The notes: a model not told the origin generated them from the sequence alone. A DNA stretch of 64,000 nt from Glutamicibacter sp. JC586 (GCF_009805585.1 NZ_VHIN01000005.1:62001-126000); one strand, 5' to 3'. Numbered from the stretch's first letter, positions 45,129-54,818 are shown. Numbers and translations: made by a program.

Positions 45129-46034
45129 ATGTACCGATTTCTAGCAAGCACCCGTTGGGTAGGCTGGTTAGTCCTGGTGGCAATTTTCGCCACCGCGTGC
45201 ATTAGCTTAGGCAATTGGCAAGCAAACCGTAGGGACGAAGTTCTTACCGGTATCGAACGCGTGAACCGCAACTACTTTGCTGATCCAGTCTCAGGTAAAC
45301 AAGCGCTGGCTAAGTTCAAGCAGCTTCCGGACGAAAAGATCTGGATGACTGTCTCGCTAACCGGGACTTATCTGAGCGATGACACTTATATCGTGCGTAA
45401 CCGCATCAAGGCGGGCCGTCCAGGATACGAGGTTCTTGTACCTTTTAAGACCACATCTGGTGAAGTAGTCATCCTCGACCGTGGATACCTTCCAATTGGT
45501 GACAAAGAAAGCGGTCACCCCGACTCTGTGCCAGCACCACCTACGGGACAGGTCACCGTTCAAGCTCGCTTGAAGCCCTCGGAAGTACGTCTAAATCGTG
45601 GCGCCCCCGAAGGTCAGCTGGCCTCGATTCAGCTAGAAGACTACGCATCACACCTGAACTACGACATTGCCCGGGGCGCCTACGGCATCACCTATGAAGA
45701 AGATCCATCTCCTAAGGTTGCTCCTCAACCACTTGATGCTCCGGACATGGATGAGGGTCCACATCTCTCCTACGAAATTCAGTGGTATATCTTCGGTGTG
45801 TTGGCCTTTGTTGGTTTCTGGTACGCCGCGCGACAGCAGAAGAAGCTCAACGCAGAAGATGCCGCCGAATTAGCCGAGGCCAAGGCTCTGGGGTTTGATG
45901 AACCAGTCCACAAGGTGCGTAAGGTTCGCCACGCTGAAGAAAAGAAATTCCGTCGCGACGGTACATTGACCGATGAAGCCATCGAAGACGCACTCCTTGA
46001 TCAGTCGACAGATTCTAGCCCAGAGCACAAATAA
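45129..46034 (+). CDS. SURF1 family cytochrome oxidase assembly protein
   Basis: Membrane protein involved in heme a insertion into aa3-type cytochrome oxidase. 301 residues: TM1 at about 10-30 (VGWLVLVAIFATACISLGNWQ), a periplasmic domain with VSLTGTYLSDDTYIVRNR and ILDRGYLP, and TM2 at about 218-236. The two-helix layout and the GNWQ-type motif after TM1 match Shy1/SURF1. A long charged cytoplasmic tail follows TM2. Last gene of the DUF3099-small protein-SURF1 operon. Confidence 0.92.
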   Translation: MYRFLASTRWVGWLVLVAIFATACISLGNWQANRRDEVLTGIERVNRNYFADPVSGKQALAKFKQLPDEKIWMTVSLTGTYLSDDTYIVRNRIKAGRPGYEVLVPFKTTSGEVVILDRGYLPIGDKESGHPDSVPAPPTGQVTVQARLKPSEVRLNRGAPEGQLASIQLEDYASHLNYDIARGAYGITYEEDPSPKVAPQPLDAPDMDEGPHLSYEIQWYIFGVLAFVGFWYAARQQKKLNAEDAAELAEAKALGFDEPVHKVRKVRHAEEKKFRRDGTLTDEAIEDALLDQSTDSSPEHK

Positions 46035-46052
46035 CTGGGCAAAACAGTGGAT

Positions 46053-46490
46053 CTAGGGTTTCCAACGGACGGCTTCGGACTGGCAGTTTGCAGTGCTCCC
46101 GTCCGCGTCACTGGTTTCGGCACAAGATAGATCAATCAATGTGCGTTCCCCCAGTGGCTCTGAAAGATCTAGGGTGTAGGACACTGTCTGATTCGACTGA
46201 CAGGTTTGAGCCCGGTCCTTCAGCGGCTCCACCACAATGCCTACCGCGACGTTTTCCGTGGAGTAATTCACCTGTGTGACGGTGATGTCTCCCGTGAACC
46301 CAGAAGCACAACCAATGCGGGTGACCTTCAAATCAAGGCTTTCGCTCTGAGCGCTCACCTTTTGAGGGTTTGATAATTCCCATTGTGCGTTAACGTCATC
46401 AGGTACGGGACGTGAGCAACTGCCGACCCCCAGAGACGCCGCGAGCAATATGACCGCAACAAATCCAAAACTGCCTGTAAATAAACGCAT
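46053..46490 (-). CDS. Hypothetical exported lipoprotein
   Basis: 145 residues from the ATG at 46490; an in-frame ATG lies 12 bases further up. A signal peptide (FGFVAVILLAASLGVGSC) ends at a lipobox-like VGSC. The mature part is short, probably beta-rich, with three more cysteines (around IGCAS, AQTCQS, LSCAE and NCQS, four if all are counted) that could form disulfides. I do not recognise a family. It converges on the SURF1 gene with 18 bp between stops, and the ABC-F gene lies downstream on the same strand. Confidence 0.72.
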   Translation of the reverse strand: MRLFTGSFGFVAVILLAASLGVGSCSRPVPDDVNAQWELSNPQKVSAQSESLDLKVTRIGCASGFTGDITVTQVNYSTENVAVGIVVEPLKDRAQTCQSNQTVSYTLDLSEPLGERTLIDLSCAETSDADGSTANCQSEAVRWKP

Positions 46491-46558
46491 GGCTTGGCAC
46501 ATCCCAATTTAGTGGTGTTGCGCCAAGCCTACGAGAAACCGCGGTTGAGCGAAAATTC

Positions 46559-48160
46559 TTAGGTCAGGGAAACCAGTTCCAGGTAATCTTCGCTAAACAG
46601 ATCCTCGTCACCGTCGGGCAGGATCACTACACGTTCTGGCTTCAGGGAAAGCACTGCGCCCTCATCGTGGCTAACCATGACTACTGCACCGGGGAAGGTG
46701 GACAGTGCGCCCAAAACCTCGGCACGTGAAGCTGGGTCCAAGTTGTTAGTCGGCTCGTCAAGGAGCAAAACGTTGGCGCTAGAGGCCACGATGGTTGCCA
46801 GAGCTAGACGAGTCTTTTCGCCACCAGAAAGTACGCCGGCAGGCTTAGACACATCGTCGCCAACGAACAAGAACGAACCAAGAATCGAACGCACATCGGC
46901 GTCATTCAAGTGATCTGGTGCATTACGACGCATGTTTTCCAGTACCGTAGCTTCCTGATCCAAGGTGTCGTGTTCCTGCGCGAAGTAACCGATCTTCAAA
47001 CCGTGACCAGGGATAATTCTTCCGGTATCCGGCTCGGAGACACCAGCGAGCATGCGCAACAAGGTGGTCTTACCGGCACCGTTGAGTCCCAGAATCACTA
47101 CCTTTGATCCTCGGTCAATCGCGAGCGAGACATCGTTGAAGATTTCCAAAGAACCGTAGGCCTTGGACAAGCCTTCCGCCATCATCGGGGTCTTACCGCA
47201 CGGTGCTGGATCTGGGAAGCGCAGGGCTGCGACCTTATCGGTAGCCCGTTCTTCCTGAAGGCCAGAAAGCATACGGTCCACACGCTTAAGCATGGACTGC
47301 GCGGCAGAGGCACCCGAGGCACGGGCCTTCATTTTCTGTGCCTGGGCCTGCAGCACAGACGCCTTCTTCTCGATATTGGCACGCTCGCGCTTACGGGCAC
47401 GCTCATCGGTTTCGCGCTGGATCTTGTAGCGCTTCCAGTTCATGTTGTAAACGTCAACAACACCACGGTTGGCATCAAGGTTAAGCACCTTGTTAACGGT
47501 CTCTTCCATCAGCCCGGTGTCGTGGCTGATCATCAATACGCCACCTGCGTAGTTCTTGATGAAATCGCGAAGCCACATAATCGAGTCAACGTCCAAGTGG
47601 TTAGTTGGCTCATCAAGTAGTAGGGTCTCAGCATCCGAGTACAGGATTCGAGCCAGTTCCACACGACGGCGCTGACCACCCGAGAGGGTGCGCAGCGGCT
47701 GATCTAGGATGCGGTCCGGCAAATCCAAGTTGGCACAAATTGCGGCAGCTTCAGACTCGGCTGCGTAACCACCGGCGGCGAGGAACTCTGCTTCCAGTCG
47801 GTCGTATCGGCGCATGGCCTTTTCGGAAATTGCTGGATCTTCGCTCGCCATCTCTTCACGGTTCTTGGCCAATTTGCCAAGTACTACGTCGAGTCCACGG
47901 GCGCCCAGGATACGGTCGCGTGCCAGCTGTTCCATATCCGGAGTCTTTGGATCCTGCGGTAGGTATCCGATAGAACCCTTGTGGATTACTTCGCCCGATG
48001 CAGGCTGGGTTTCGCCGGCGAGGACCTTGGTCATGGTCGTCTTTCCGGCACCGTTACGGCCCACCAGTCCGATCTTGTCGCCCTTGTCGATGCGGAAGTT
48101 TACTTCGTCCATCAGCAAGCGGGCGCCGACGCGTAGCTCAAGGTTGGCTACGGAAATCAT
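46559..48160 (-). CDS. ABC-F family ATPase (EttA/Uup-type ribosome factor)
   Basis: 533 residues from the ATG at 48160, supported by GAAAGGG nine bases upstream; the frame extends to a GTG at 48178. Two nucleotide-binding domains in one chain without membrane segments: Walker A GRNGAGKTT and GLNGAGKTT, signatures TLSGGQRRRVELARIL and VLSGGEKTRLALATI, Walker B LLLDEPTNHLD and LLLDEPTNNLD. The interdomain linker (about 235-315) is rich in charged residues. ABC-F proteins act on the ribosome in translation or antibiotic protection. Subfamily not determined. Confidence 0.93.
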   Translation of the reverse strand: MISVANLELRVGARLLMDEVNFRIDKGDKIGLVGRNGAGKTTMTKVLAGETQPASGEVIHKGSIGYLPQDPKTPDMEQLARDRILGARGLDVVLGKLAKNREEMASEDPAISEKAMRRYDRLEAEFLAAGGYAAESEAAAICANLDLPDRILDQPLRTLSGGQRRRVELARILYSDAETLLLDEPTNHLDVDSIMWLRDFIKNYAGGVLMISHDTGLMEETVNKVLNLDANRGVVDVYNMNWKRYKIQRETDERARKRERANIEKKASVLQAQAQKMKARASGASAAQSMLKRVDRMLSGLQEERATDKVAALRFPDPAPCGKTPMMAEGLSKAYGSLEIFNDVSLAIDRGSKVVILGLNGAGKTTLLRMLAGVSEPDTGRIIPGHGLKIGYFAQEHDTLDQEATVLENMRRNAPDHLNDADVRSILGSFLFVGDDVSKPAGVLSGGEKTRLALATIVASSANVLLLDEPTNNLDPASRAEVLGALSTFPGAVVMVSHDEGAVLSLKPERVVILPDGDEDLFSEDYLELVSLT

Positions 48161-48291
48161 ATGGTGTGGCCCTTTCACGCGGGAAAAAAGATTTTGGCCC
48201 GTTATTGGGCAACTTAACTAGTCTACTAGCCACAGGCTAAACCGCTGGTGGAAAGTGCATAAACTAACAATCCACCGCCGAACCTACGAGC

Positions 48292-49389
48292 CTAACCGCC
48301 CAGTTGAGAGCGGTAATCCTTCATTTGGATGAGCCGACGACGCAATGAACCTTCACGACGAAGGTCACCGCCACTGGTCTTATCGATGTGTTCCTTACCA
48401 AATCTCCACAGCAACACGTCATCGAGCAGACGGTCTGGTCCTGGCGAATAACGGTGATCCAGCGCAGCACGAACGTCAGTCACCACATTGGCATCCAGCA
48501 ACTGGGCCAGTTGCCAAGTTTGGTTAATATCATGAGCGTCGAGCAGTTCCGCAGCCCAGGACCAATCGTCATCTCGCTTACGGTCCACGTGTGGCAACAG
48601 GGTCTGCCAAATCTCGCCGATTTTTTCGCTCGTCAACGGCTCCGCACCAGAGCCTTGCTGGTCATGATAACCATTTAATCGGTGGTACAGCTCGTCAATA
48701 TCAGTGAAGTAGTCTTCCACGGTTTCCAGCATCGCCGCGGTGGCCGTGAAGTGACGATCGATCTGTGGATTCCATGCGGCCTCCCCCGGGTGCTTAAACC
48801 GAATGTCATGTTCCATTTCGCTCCATGCGTGCTGCAGCACTGTGCGGATCTGGACTTCAAAAACAAAGTTTCCGCTGGCTACTACCGGCTTGCCCAAAGC
48901 TTCCTGGAATTTGCGAACCGTTGGTTCGCTACGCGTTTTCAGCAAGAGGTGTCGCGAGGAGTAACCGTAGGTTCCTGACTCAACCGAACCAATATCTTTC
49001 TCACGGTCGCTGCGGCAATCGAAGGAATCTCGATGCGATTTGATCAGGCTCGCAACCTGTTGAATTTCATGGGGCAACATGACGATGATGCGGATTCCGA
49101 CCATGTCATGGATTTCGCGCAAGGGGTTGGGAAATTCCAAAACCGGTGCGCTCTCGGAGGTTTCCTGCAGCCGGCGCGAGGCCTTGGCAGTAAACGACTG
49201 AGCAGATTTAACCCGGCCGGTAATAAACAATGGTTGGACATCGCTTTGGGCAAATAGTCTTCGGATCTTGGCCTTCATGGCCGACATGACGGTATTCAGT
49301 TCACCGCTGACAGACTTGTACTGTTCAACGGCGGTCGCAATATTTTCAGAGAACTCATCGTGCTCCTGATCATTATTTGAAACTGTCAT
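48292..49389 (-). CDS. RelA/SpoT-domain small alarmone synthetase
   Basis: 365 residues. The (p)ppGpp synthetase domain is at about 45-225: FITGRVKSAQSFTAKASRRL, REIHDMVGIRIIVMLPHE, ESGTYGYSSRHLLLK and FEVQIRTVLQHAWSEMEHDI, which carry the ATP and GTP site residues of the family. No HD hydrolase domain and no TGS/ACT domains, so it is a synthetase-only protein longer than typical RelQ/RelP, with an extra C-terminal helical part of about 120 residues. Upstream on the same strand is the DUF2637 gene, 79 bp away. Confidence 0.9.
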   Translation of the reverse strand: MTVSNNDQEHDEFSENIATAVEQYKSVSGELNTVMSAMKAKIRRLFAQSDVQPLFITGRVKSAQSFTAKASRRLQETSESAPVLEFPNPLREIHDMVGIRIIVMLPHEIQQVASLIKSHRDSFDCRSDREKDIGSVESGTYGYSSRHLLLKTRSEPTVRKFQEALGKPVVASGNFVFEVQIRTVLQHAWSEMEHDIRFKHPGEAAWNPQIDRHFTATAAMLETVEDYFTDIDELYHRLNGYHDQQGSGAEPLTSEKIGEIWQTLLPHVDRKRDDDWSWAAELLDAHDINQTWQLAQLLDANVVTDVRAALDHRYSPGPDRLLDDVLLWRFGKEHIDKTSGGDLRREGSLRRRLIQMKDYRSQLGG

Positions 49390-49468
49390 TACTGCCTCCC
49401 CGTAGCTATTCTGCTCGTCGTTCTAGTCCTTATGGTTATTCAATCCGGCCGGGAATCACTAGGTGAAC

Positions 49469-50266
49469 TTACGGACGGGAAAGACGCTTGGCCATGTCGT
49501 CAAACAATGGCGCCTTGTCTTCAACCGTCTTACCCTGCATGGTCTTAGGTGCCGCATTCTGCTGCGCATCCTTAGCCTGGGTCGCAGACTGAGCGGTGGC
49601 CTTGGCACTGGCAGTCTTGGCATCAGCACGTGCGCTGGCGATACCCTCTGCACGAGCACGGGCTAAGGCATCTTGGTGCTCTTGCTCAAGTTCAGTCAGA
49701 CGCTCCGCCTCTGCGGTTTGGGCATCGGTAAGAGCCGCGCTGTAACCATCGTCATAAGCGACCCCGTACTTCTCAGCGTTGGCTTGCTCTTCGTCATACT
49801 CCAGTTCGGCTCGAAGCTTCGCGGCCTCAGACTTCTTCTGGTACATATGCACGGTCAAGTGAGTGATGGCCAAAAGAACGATTGGAGGCATTGCAGCAAC
49901 GAGAGCCGACACTAGCGCAGGCACACCATTTTCAATGGAATCAACGGTAAGAATTGCGTGCGTCGAGTTCGCTGCCGTGGACACAATCGCGCCAAAGAAC
50001 AACAGCGACCATGGATAAACCATGGCCCTACGACTAAAGCCGTTTAGGGCAACGATGGCCACGGTGGCAGCAACGATCATACCGTCAATGATGATTGGCC
50101 AGATCCAGGCCAAACGGGGGCTAATGCCCGAGCGCTCAGCGAGGTCGGTCAGTGCTGCGAACGACAAGACGAATGCGCCAATGGCGATCAGAACCGTCGC
50201 ACCGACAGCGGTACCTAGGACTGCCTTGTGCGGTTCGTTCGGGACGTCGGGCTTATTTTCTTCCAT
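49469..50266 (-). CDS. DUF2637 domain-containing membrane protein
   Basis: 265 residues. Four membrane helices at about 18-135 (FVLSFAALTDLAERSGISP, RLAWIWPIIIDGMIVAATVA and so on), which match DUF2637/SpdB-like proteins known from actinobacterial plasmids and chromosomes. The C-terminal half is a long coiled coil rich in Ala, Glu and Gln (about 140-240), ending DDMAKRLSRP. No other transfer genes are near, so this looks like a chromosomal relative. The role is unknown. Confidence 0.85.
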   Translation of the reverse strand: MEENKPDVPNEPHKAVLGTAVGATVLIAIGAFVLSFAALTDLAERSGISPRLAWIWPIIIDGMIVAATVAIVALNGFSRRAMVYPWSLLFFGAIVSTAANSTHAILTVDSIENGVPALVSALVAAMPPIVLLAITHLTVHMYQKKSEAAKLRAELEYDEEQANAEKYGVAYDDGYSAALTDAQTAEAERLTELEQEHQDALARARAEGIASARADAKTASAKATAQSATQAKDAQQNAAPKTMQGKTVEDKAPLFDDMAKRLSRP

Positions 50267-50376
50267 GCTGCAGGGCTGACCTAACTTCTCAATATTCGGA
50301 TATGTCGTCGAAAGCGAGTTGATAGCCCTAAGGTACTGGTCAAAAAGCCATCAGATTACATTTTAGCCCCACACGA

Positions 50377-51501
50377 TCAGTGCTCTTGCGCGGCAGGTCT
50401 AATTGCTCGACGGTCAATAAAGCCGGTCTTGCTGACCTTGCCTGCCAGTCCCCTCAATTGTGAATCGCTCAGGAAGATGACTGCGCTGAGCACCATGTAA
50501 ACGGTGAGCAGCATATTTAGCGCCGGGTATGGACTTAAATCCGTGAGACTGGTTGAAATTTGGAATAGGAACGTGATCCCACCAAACCCAAGAACACTAC
50601 GCAATACAGCTCGCCAGGCTAGGGCCGGTCCACCGTTTTCACCGACAATCATTAACCAAGCACAGCGTTGGCCCAGTGACGCACGTCCTGGGGTGAGGGT
50701 AGGTAAGAGGAAGACCAGGAAAACTACCACGACAGGAATCCAGAGATTCATCAATTGTTCATTGGCCGCTGGACCACCTAGTTTTTCCACAAGGGACAAC
50801 GCACCAGTGATCACAAACACGGCGCCAGTTGTGATGGCCAAGTCAAAAACGTTCGCGAGAACCCGGCGTGCACGGTTGACCCTGCGCGGAGCGGCATAAC
50901 GCGCATTGCCTTCTTTTGGACCGGTGAGGAAACTGAAAAGGGGCAAGTAAGCGAAAATTGCGCCGGTAAAAGCGCCAGCCGTGTTCGTGATGACATCGTC
51001 AACGTCAGCCACCCGATAGGCACAGTCATATAATCCCCAAATTCCGGTGTACTGGGTCAACTCAATGGCCAGCGAAGCGGCAAAGCCGAGCACCATCGCG
51101 GTCAAGACATTTCCTCTGAGCCAACGCACGGCAAGGATACCTAGCGGCATAAAGAGGATGACGTTGAAGATTACCTGCCACAAGGTAAAGCTGGTGGCAA
51201 AACCACGTAAGCCTTGCTCGGCAATGGTCAGTTGAAAGTCGTTTACTAAGTGCCCCGGGCGCAGCTGCGGAATTCCACGACCCGGAACACAAGAGGCGGC
51301 ACGTGAAGTGGGTAACGGCAACATCGTGTAACTGAATAAACCGAATCCATACACGGCGGCAGCAGCGGTAGTAATGGTTCTACGCCACGATAGTCTTCCG
51401 TGACGGCGGTACTGCAGGGCCAGCAGAAAAATACCTGCAGCACCCAAAAAGAACGCACCGCCGAGCATGGCTACGGCTGCGGGCCAGAACATTGTTTGCA
51501 T
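50377..51501 (-). CDS. VanZ-RDD fusion membrane protein
   Basis: 374 residues. The N-terminal VanZ-like domain is at about 10-180: helices with FGLFSYTMLPLP, NVILFMPLGILAVRWLRG and SLAIELTQYTGIWGLYDCAYRVADVDDVITNTAGAF-type core (ELTQYTGI, DVDDVITN). The C-terminal RDD-like domain, about 205-350, has RRVLANVFDLAITTG and TPGRASLGQRCAWLMI. The parent families occur as separate proteins. VanZ relates to lipoglycopeptide tolerance, RDD to membrane transport. The function of the fusion is unknown. The ATG is preceded only weakly by a ribosome site. Confidence 0.87.
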   Translation of the reverse strand: MQTMFWPAAVAMLGGAFFLGAAGIFLLALQYRRHGRLSWRRTITTAAAAVYGFGLFSYTMLPLPTSRAASCVPGRGIPQLRPGHLVNDFQLTIAEQGLRGFATSFTLWQVIFNVILFMPLGILAVRWLRGNVLTAMVLGFAASLAIELTQYTGIWGLYDCAYRVADVDDVITNTAGAFTGAIFAYLPLFSFLTGPKEGNARYAAPRRVNRARRVLANVFDLAITTGAVFVITGALSLVEKLGGPAANEQLMNLWIPVVVVFLVFLLPTLTPGRASLGQRCAWLMIVGENGGPALAWRAVLRSVLGFGGITFLFQISTSLTDLSPYPALNMLLTVYMVLSAVIFLSDSQLRGLAGKVSKTGFIDRRAIRPAAQEH

Positions 51502-51562
51502 AGTTCAATCTAAACGGACGCTACAGGGTAAACGCTGTGCCCAGGGATGTGATTTTGGCGTT

Positions 51563-53080
51563 CTAGCCTTTTTTGCCTCGACGTTCTGCGCTGTCCAGTG
51601 GCCCGGATGGCCCATCAAGGATCCGTCTGGTGATTGAGTCGCAGCTGAACAATCCCGCAAATAGTAAGACCGCCAGCACACCTGCGAAAGTCTTCATGAG
51701 CCAAGCTGTGTGCCATTGTTCAATGGACAACTGGTCAACAAAAACTGCGATCAAGATCAAGGTGGAGACATAGATCATCAACTTTTCTGATGACCACGAC
51801 ACGCGGTGGGAGATGGCGAAAAACGCCATCAGCCAAAGAACGTACCAAGGCTGAATGATCGGAGCGAGTAAGACTACGGCGGACAACGACCAAGCAGTCA
51901 GTCGCACAGGATTCGAGATGTTTTTAACCAGCGCAAGGCGTGCGACTATAGCTAGCGCAAATAATTGGAACAGCTGAACGATGATGCTGTTAACCAGTGC
52001 GCCATTTCCACCGAGCATGCCAACAAGTTGACTCATGCTCCATCCGATCAATCCCACCGGTGCGTACGGGAATGCAGCGTCACCGGCACTAAACATCGCA
52101 GGCACCCAGCCAAACCAGAGGTTCGTTACTGCTCCAATGATAGTCAGCCAAATCAGCGACAAGAGGGAGACCTTGAGCCACACGATCCAACGGGCGCGCT
52201 TGGAAGGATTCTTGTTGAGCAGGATCAGGCCGATAAAAGGTAAGGCCAAAAGTACGATGGGCTTCACCGAGACCGCAATTGCAAGTGCCATGGTTGAGGC
52301 GACGGCTCGACGATCATAGGCGTAGGCCAAGGCACTAAAGACTCCGGCAATCATCAATGCGTCGTTATGGACCCCGCCAATCGTGGTCAGTAAGAACAGC
52401 GGGTTGCCAACAATCGCCCAATTGGCCCAGTTTGGGTTCTGCCCCATTTTTTTGGCTAGCTTGGTGGTGAAGTGATAGCAGCCCAAGACCCCCAAGGCGG
52501 CGACAATTCGCAGCAAGCCCACGCCGATTTCGGGAATGCCATTGGAGACAAAAAAGATGATTCGTGACAGTACCAAAAAGAAGGGGCCGTAGGGTGAGGG
52601 CGATTGGGCCCAGAGGCCGTCCGATCCCCCGTCGAACCAGCCAGGTAAAGCGGAAACCCCTTCGAGGTATGGGGATTTGTCCGCGTGCAGCATTCGGCCC
52701 TGGGCAAGGTATGAATAGACGTCACGGCTGAGAATCGGGAAGCTGAAGATCAGCGGCGCTGACCACAAGGTGATGAGCTTGCCCAATTGCCCCGAGGTTA
52801 TTTCGGTTGCTTTCTGAACCTTAGGACGAGTGAGGATCCACGTTCGGGTTAACCACACCATGCCCACCGCCATTAACACGATGCAAGTGATCACGCCGCC
52901 AGCTTCTGTGCGGAATTCTATGAAGAAACCGCTTCTAGCTATGGGTGAAAGTTGATTACGTGGAAACCAGCCGACTCCCCAGGAGGCGACGGTGATCATC
53001 ACCGAGGCCGCAAAGCCCTGCCAGCCAAGCGAGCGCAGGCTTTCCCCGTGTAGTTTCCGACGAATTTCCAGCACAGCCAC
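51563..53080 (-). CDS. MptB-like alpha-1,6-mannosyltransferase, copy 2
   Basis: GT-C membrane glycosyltransferase that uses polyprenol-phosphate-mannose outside the membrane, in the manner of MptB in lipomannan synthesis. 505 residues, about twelve helices. The conserved extracellular loop PILSRDVYSYLAQGRMLHADKSPY carries the Asp pair region (SRDVYSYLAQGR), and SPSPYGPFFL follows. IIQPWYVLWLMAFF is near the C-terminus. It overlaps the preceding paralogue by one base (TAGTG) and starts with GTG. The pair arose by tandem duplication, judged by shared motifs and length. Confidence 0.87.
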   Translation of the reverse strand: MAVLEIRRKLHGESLRSLGWQGFAASVMITVASWGVGWFPRNQLSPIARSGFFIEFRTEAGGVITCIVLMAVGMVWLTRTWILTRPKVQKATEITSGQLGKLITLWSAPLIFSFPILSRDVYSYLAQGRMLHADKSPYLEGVSALPGWFDGGSDGLWAQSPSPYGPFFLVLSRIIFFVSNGIPEIGVGLLRIVAALGVLGCYHFTTKLAKKMGQNPNWANWAIVGNPLFLLTTIGGVHNDALMIAGVFSALAYAYDRRAVASTMALAIAVSVKPIVLLALPFIGLILLNKNPSKRARWIVWLKVSLLSLIWLTIIGAVTNLWFGWVPAMFSAGDAAFPYAPVGLIGWSMSQLVGMLGGNGALVNSIIVQLFQLFALAIVARLALVKNISNPVRLTAWSLSAVVLLAPIIQPWYVLWLMAFFAISHRVSWSSEKLMIYVSTLILIAVFVDQLSIEQWHTAWLMKTFAGVLAVLLFAGLFSCDSITRRILDGPSGPLDSAERRGKKG

Positions 53081-54606
53081 TATGCTTTCTTTTCCTTTTT
53101 AAGCCAATTTGTCGAGCTGAGTAGATCTGGGCAAATCGACTTGGTTTTCGGATCAAAGAACACGAGGTAGACGGCGCAGGCGACAGACAGGCCCCAAGAG
53201 ATCAGCTGAACGCGAGGCACGAGGGATTCTTGCAAGAACTGCCAGACGAATATCTGGTCGGCTGCCTGATAGGCAAGGAAGAATATCGTTGTCAGGTGAA
53301 GCCATAGCATCTGCCAATCATCGCGAAGTCCGGTGACGGCGAAGAATGGCAATAGCCAAAGCAGGTACCACGGCTGAATCACTGGAGAGAGCACCACGAT
53401 CGCCGTGTAGGCGATCGCCATGCGTTGCACTAGGTGTGAGTACTTACCGCGGAACATCAGTACGATGGCCACGCCCACACCAAGGAGACGCCCAATGGTA
53501 CTGATCGTTGGCAGCACACCGCTGGAATCGAGTCCGAAGGAGTGGAAGATGCTGGTCATCGCAACGGACATCAAACCCAACGGCGCGAAGATCGAGAAGC
53601 CTGTGCCCTTGTAGTGCAGCATGACATCGAGCCAGCCGAACCAATAGCCATTCAACCAACCGACCACGGTCATCAATGCCAGGAAAATTACGCCGGAATA
53701 GACCCAGTACAAGATACGCTTTGGCCACTTTGCCTCCGGCCCTGCCCAGAGCAGACCAATAAACGGCAAAAGTACTAAGGTAATTGGCTTGACGCCGATG
53801 GAGGCTGCCAAAACAACAATCGCCCAGAACCCATGACGCTTGCATGCCAGATAAACAGCCCACACGGACAGTCCAGTCATCAAAGCATCATTGTGAGCAC
53901 TGGCGACAAAGTTTACGAGAAACAGTGGGTTGGCAACGGTCATCCATGTTGCCTTGGCAGCGGATACACCGTGCAGTCCAGCAAGTTTTGGAACAAAGTG
54001 CAAGCACAGAAGAACACCAACAAATGCGATGGCGCGGAACGCTAGGATGGCGGCGTCCGTGGAACCGCCAACCAGTTTGGCAACCAAAAATTCGATGGAA
54101 AGAAACAGTGGACCATAGGGGGTTCCGTCTTGGGCCCACATCGTATCGGTTCCTAGTTGGAACCAGTTGTTCAGACTTGAGATACCGTCTACATACGGAT
54201 CTTGGCCGGCTTGGACCAATCTACCCTGACCGAGATAGGCAAAGACGTCGCGGCTCATGATCGGCAGGGCGACTAACATGGGGATGCTCCACAGCCACAC
54301 TGCACGTCGTACTACTTTGAGCGAACCTTCGCCCCAGTCGCGAAGTTTCTGTCCTAAGCGCCACCATGACCGAAAGAGCACCCAACAGCCAAGGGCCAAC
54401 AGAATCACAGACAGCACCACGCCAGCTGATTCGGTGCGCAACATGATGAAGAAGGGGTCACGGTTCAGCGGGGAAACGCTAGCTAACCAGCCGGTGCCAA
54501 ATGAGCCAAAAAGTATCAGCGAAGCACCGATGACGCCGCTGAGCAACGTCTTGTTCACTCCAGCGTCTGGCTGGGAGCGCACTGCTTCTATGTTGCTGGC
54601 TGACAC
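53080..54606 (-). CDS. MptB-like alpha-1,6-mannosyltransferase, copy 1
   Basis: 508 residues with the same layout as the downstream copy: SRDVFAYLGQGRLVQAGQDPY loop, DGTPYGPLFL, VANPLFLVNFVASAHNDALM and VIQPWYLLWLLPFF. First gene of the pair. In mycobacteria and corynebacteria MptB starts, and MptA extends, the alpha-1,6-mannan core; two adjacent copies could divide those tasks. That is inference. Upstream is a 212-bp region before the divergent oligoribonuclease gene. Confidence 0.88.
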   Translation of the reverse strand: MSASNIEAVRSQPDAGVNKTLLSGVIGASLILFGSFGTGWLASVSPLNRDPFFIMLRTESAGVVLSVILLALGCWVLFRSWWRLGQKLRDWGEGSLKVVRRAVWLWSIPMLVALPIMSRDVFAYLGQGRLVQAGQDPYVDGISSLNNWFQLGTDTMWAQDGTPYGPLFLSIEFLVAKLVGGSTDAAILAFRAIAFVGVLLCLHFVPKLAGLHGVSAAKATWMTVANPLFLVNFVASAHNDALMTGLSVWAVYLACKRHGFWAIVVLAASIGVKPITLVLLPFIGLLWAGPEAKWPKRILYWVYSGVIFLALMTVVGWLNGYWFGWLDVMLHYKGTGFSIFAPLGLMSVAMTSIFHSFGLDSSGVLPTISTIGRLLGVGVAIVLMFRGKYSHLVQRMAIAYTAIVVLSPVIQPWYLLWLLPFFAVTGLRDDWQMLWLHLTTIFFLAYQAADQIFVWQFLQESLVPRVQLISWGLSVACAVYLVFFDPKTKSICPDLLSSTNWLKKEKKA

Positions 54607-54818
54607 ACTGACACCTCGTGCTGTAGCGGACCAAAAATCATGAATTTCTGGGCCATCGTCGCATCAAAAACGCACCAGACAGAGGGCATTTCAGCGGCCA
54701 GAATTCTCTGTCGATTTTAGCATCAGCCCACCGCACGGTTAGGGCATGACACTGTTTCTTTCTGGGCTTTCGCATCGTGCGCTCCCCCACAACCCCGGAG
54801 CAAGTGTAGATTGGTCAT

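Noticed and set aside
49469-50266. DUF2637/SpdB protein as sign of an integrated conjugative element
   Set aside because: No integrase, replication or transfer genes nearby; neighbours are housekeeping genes.
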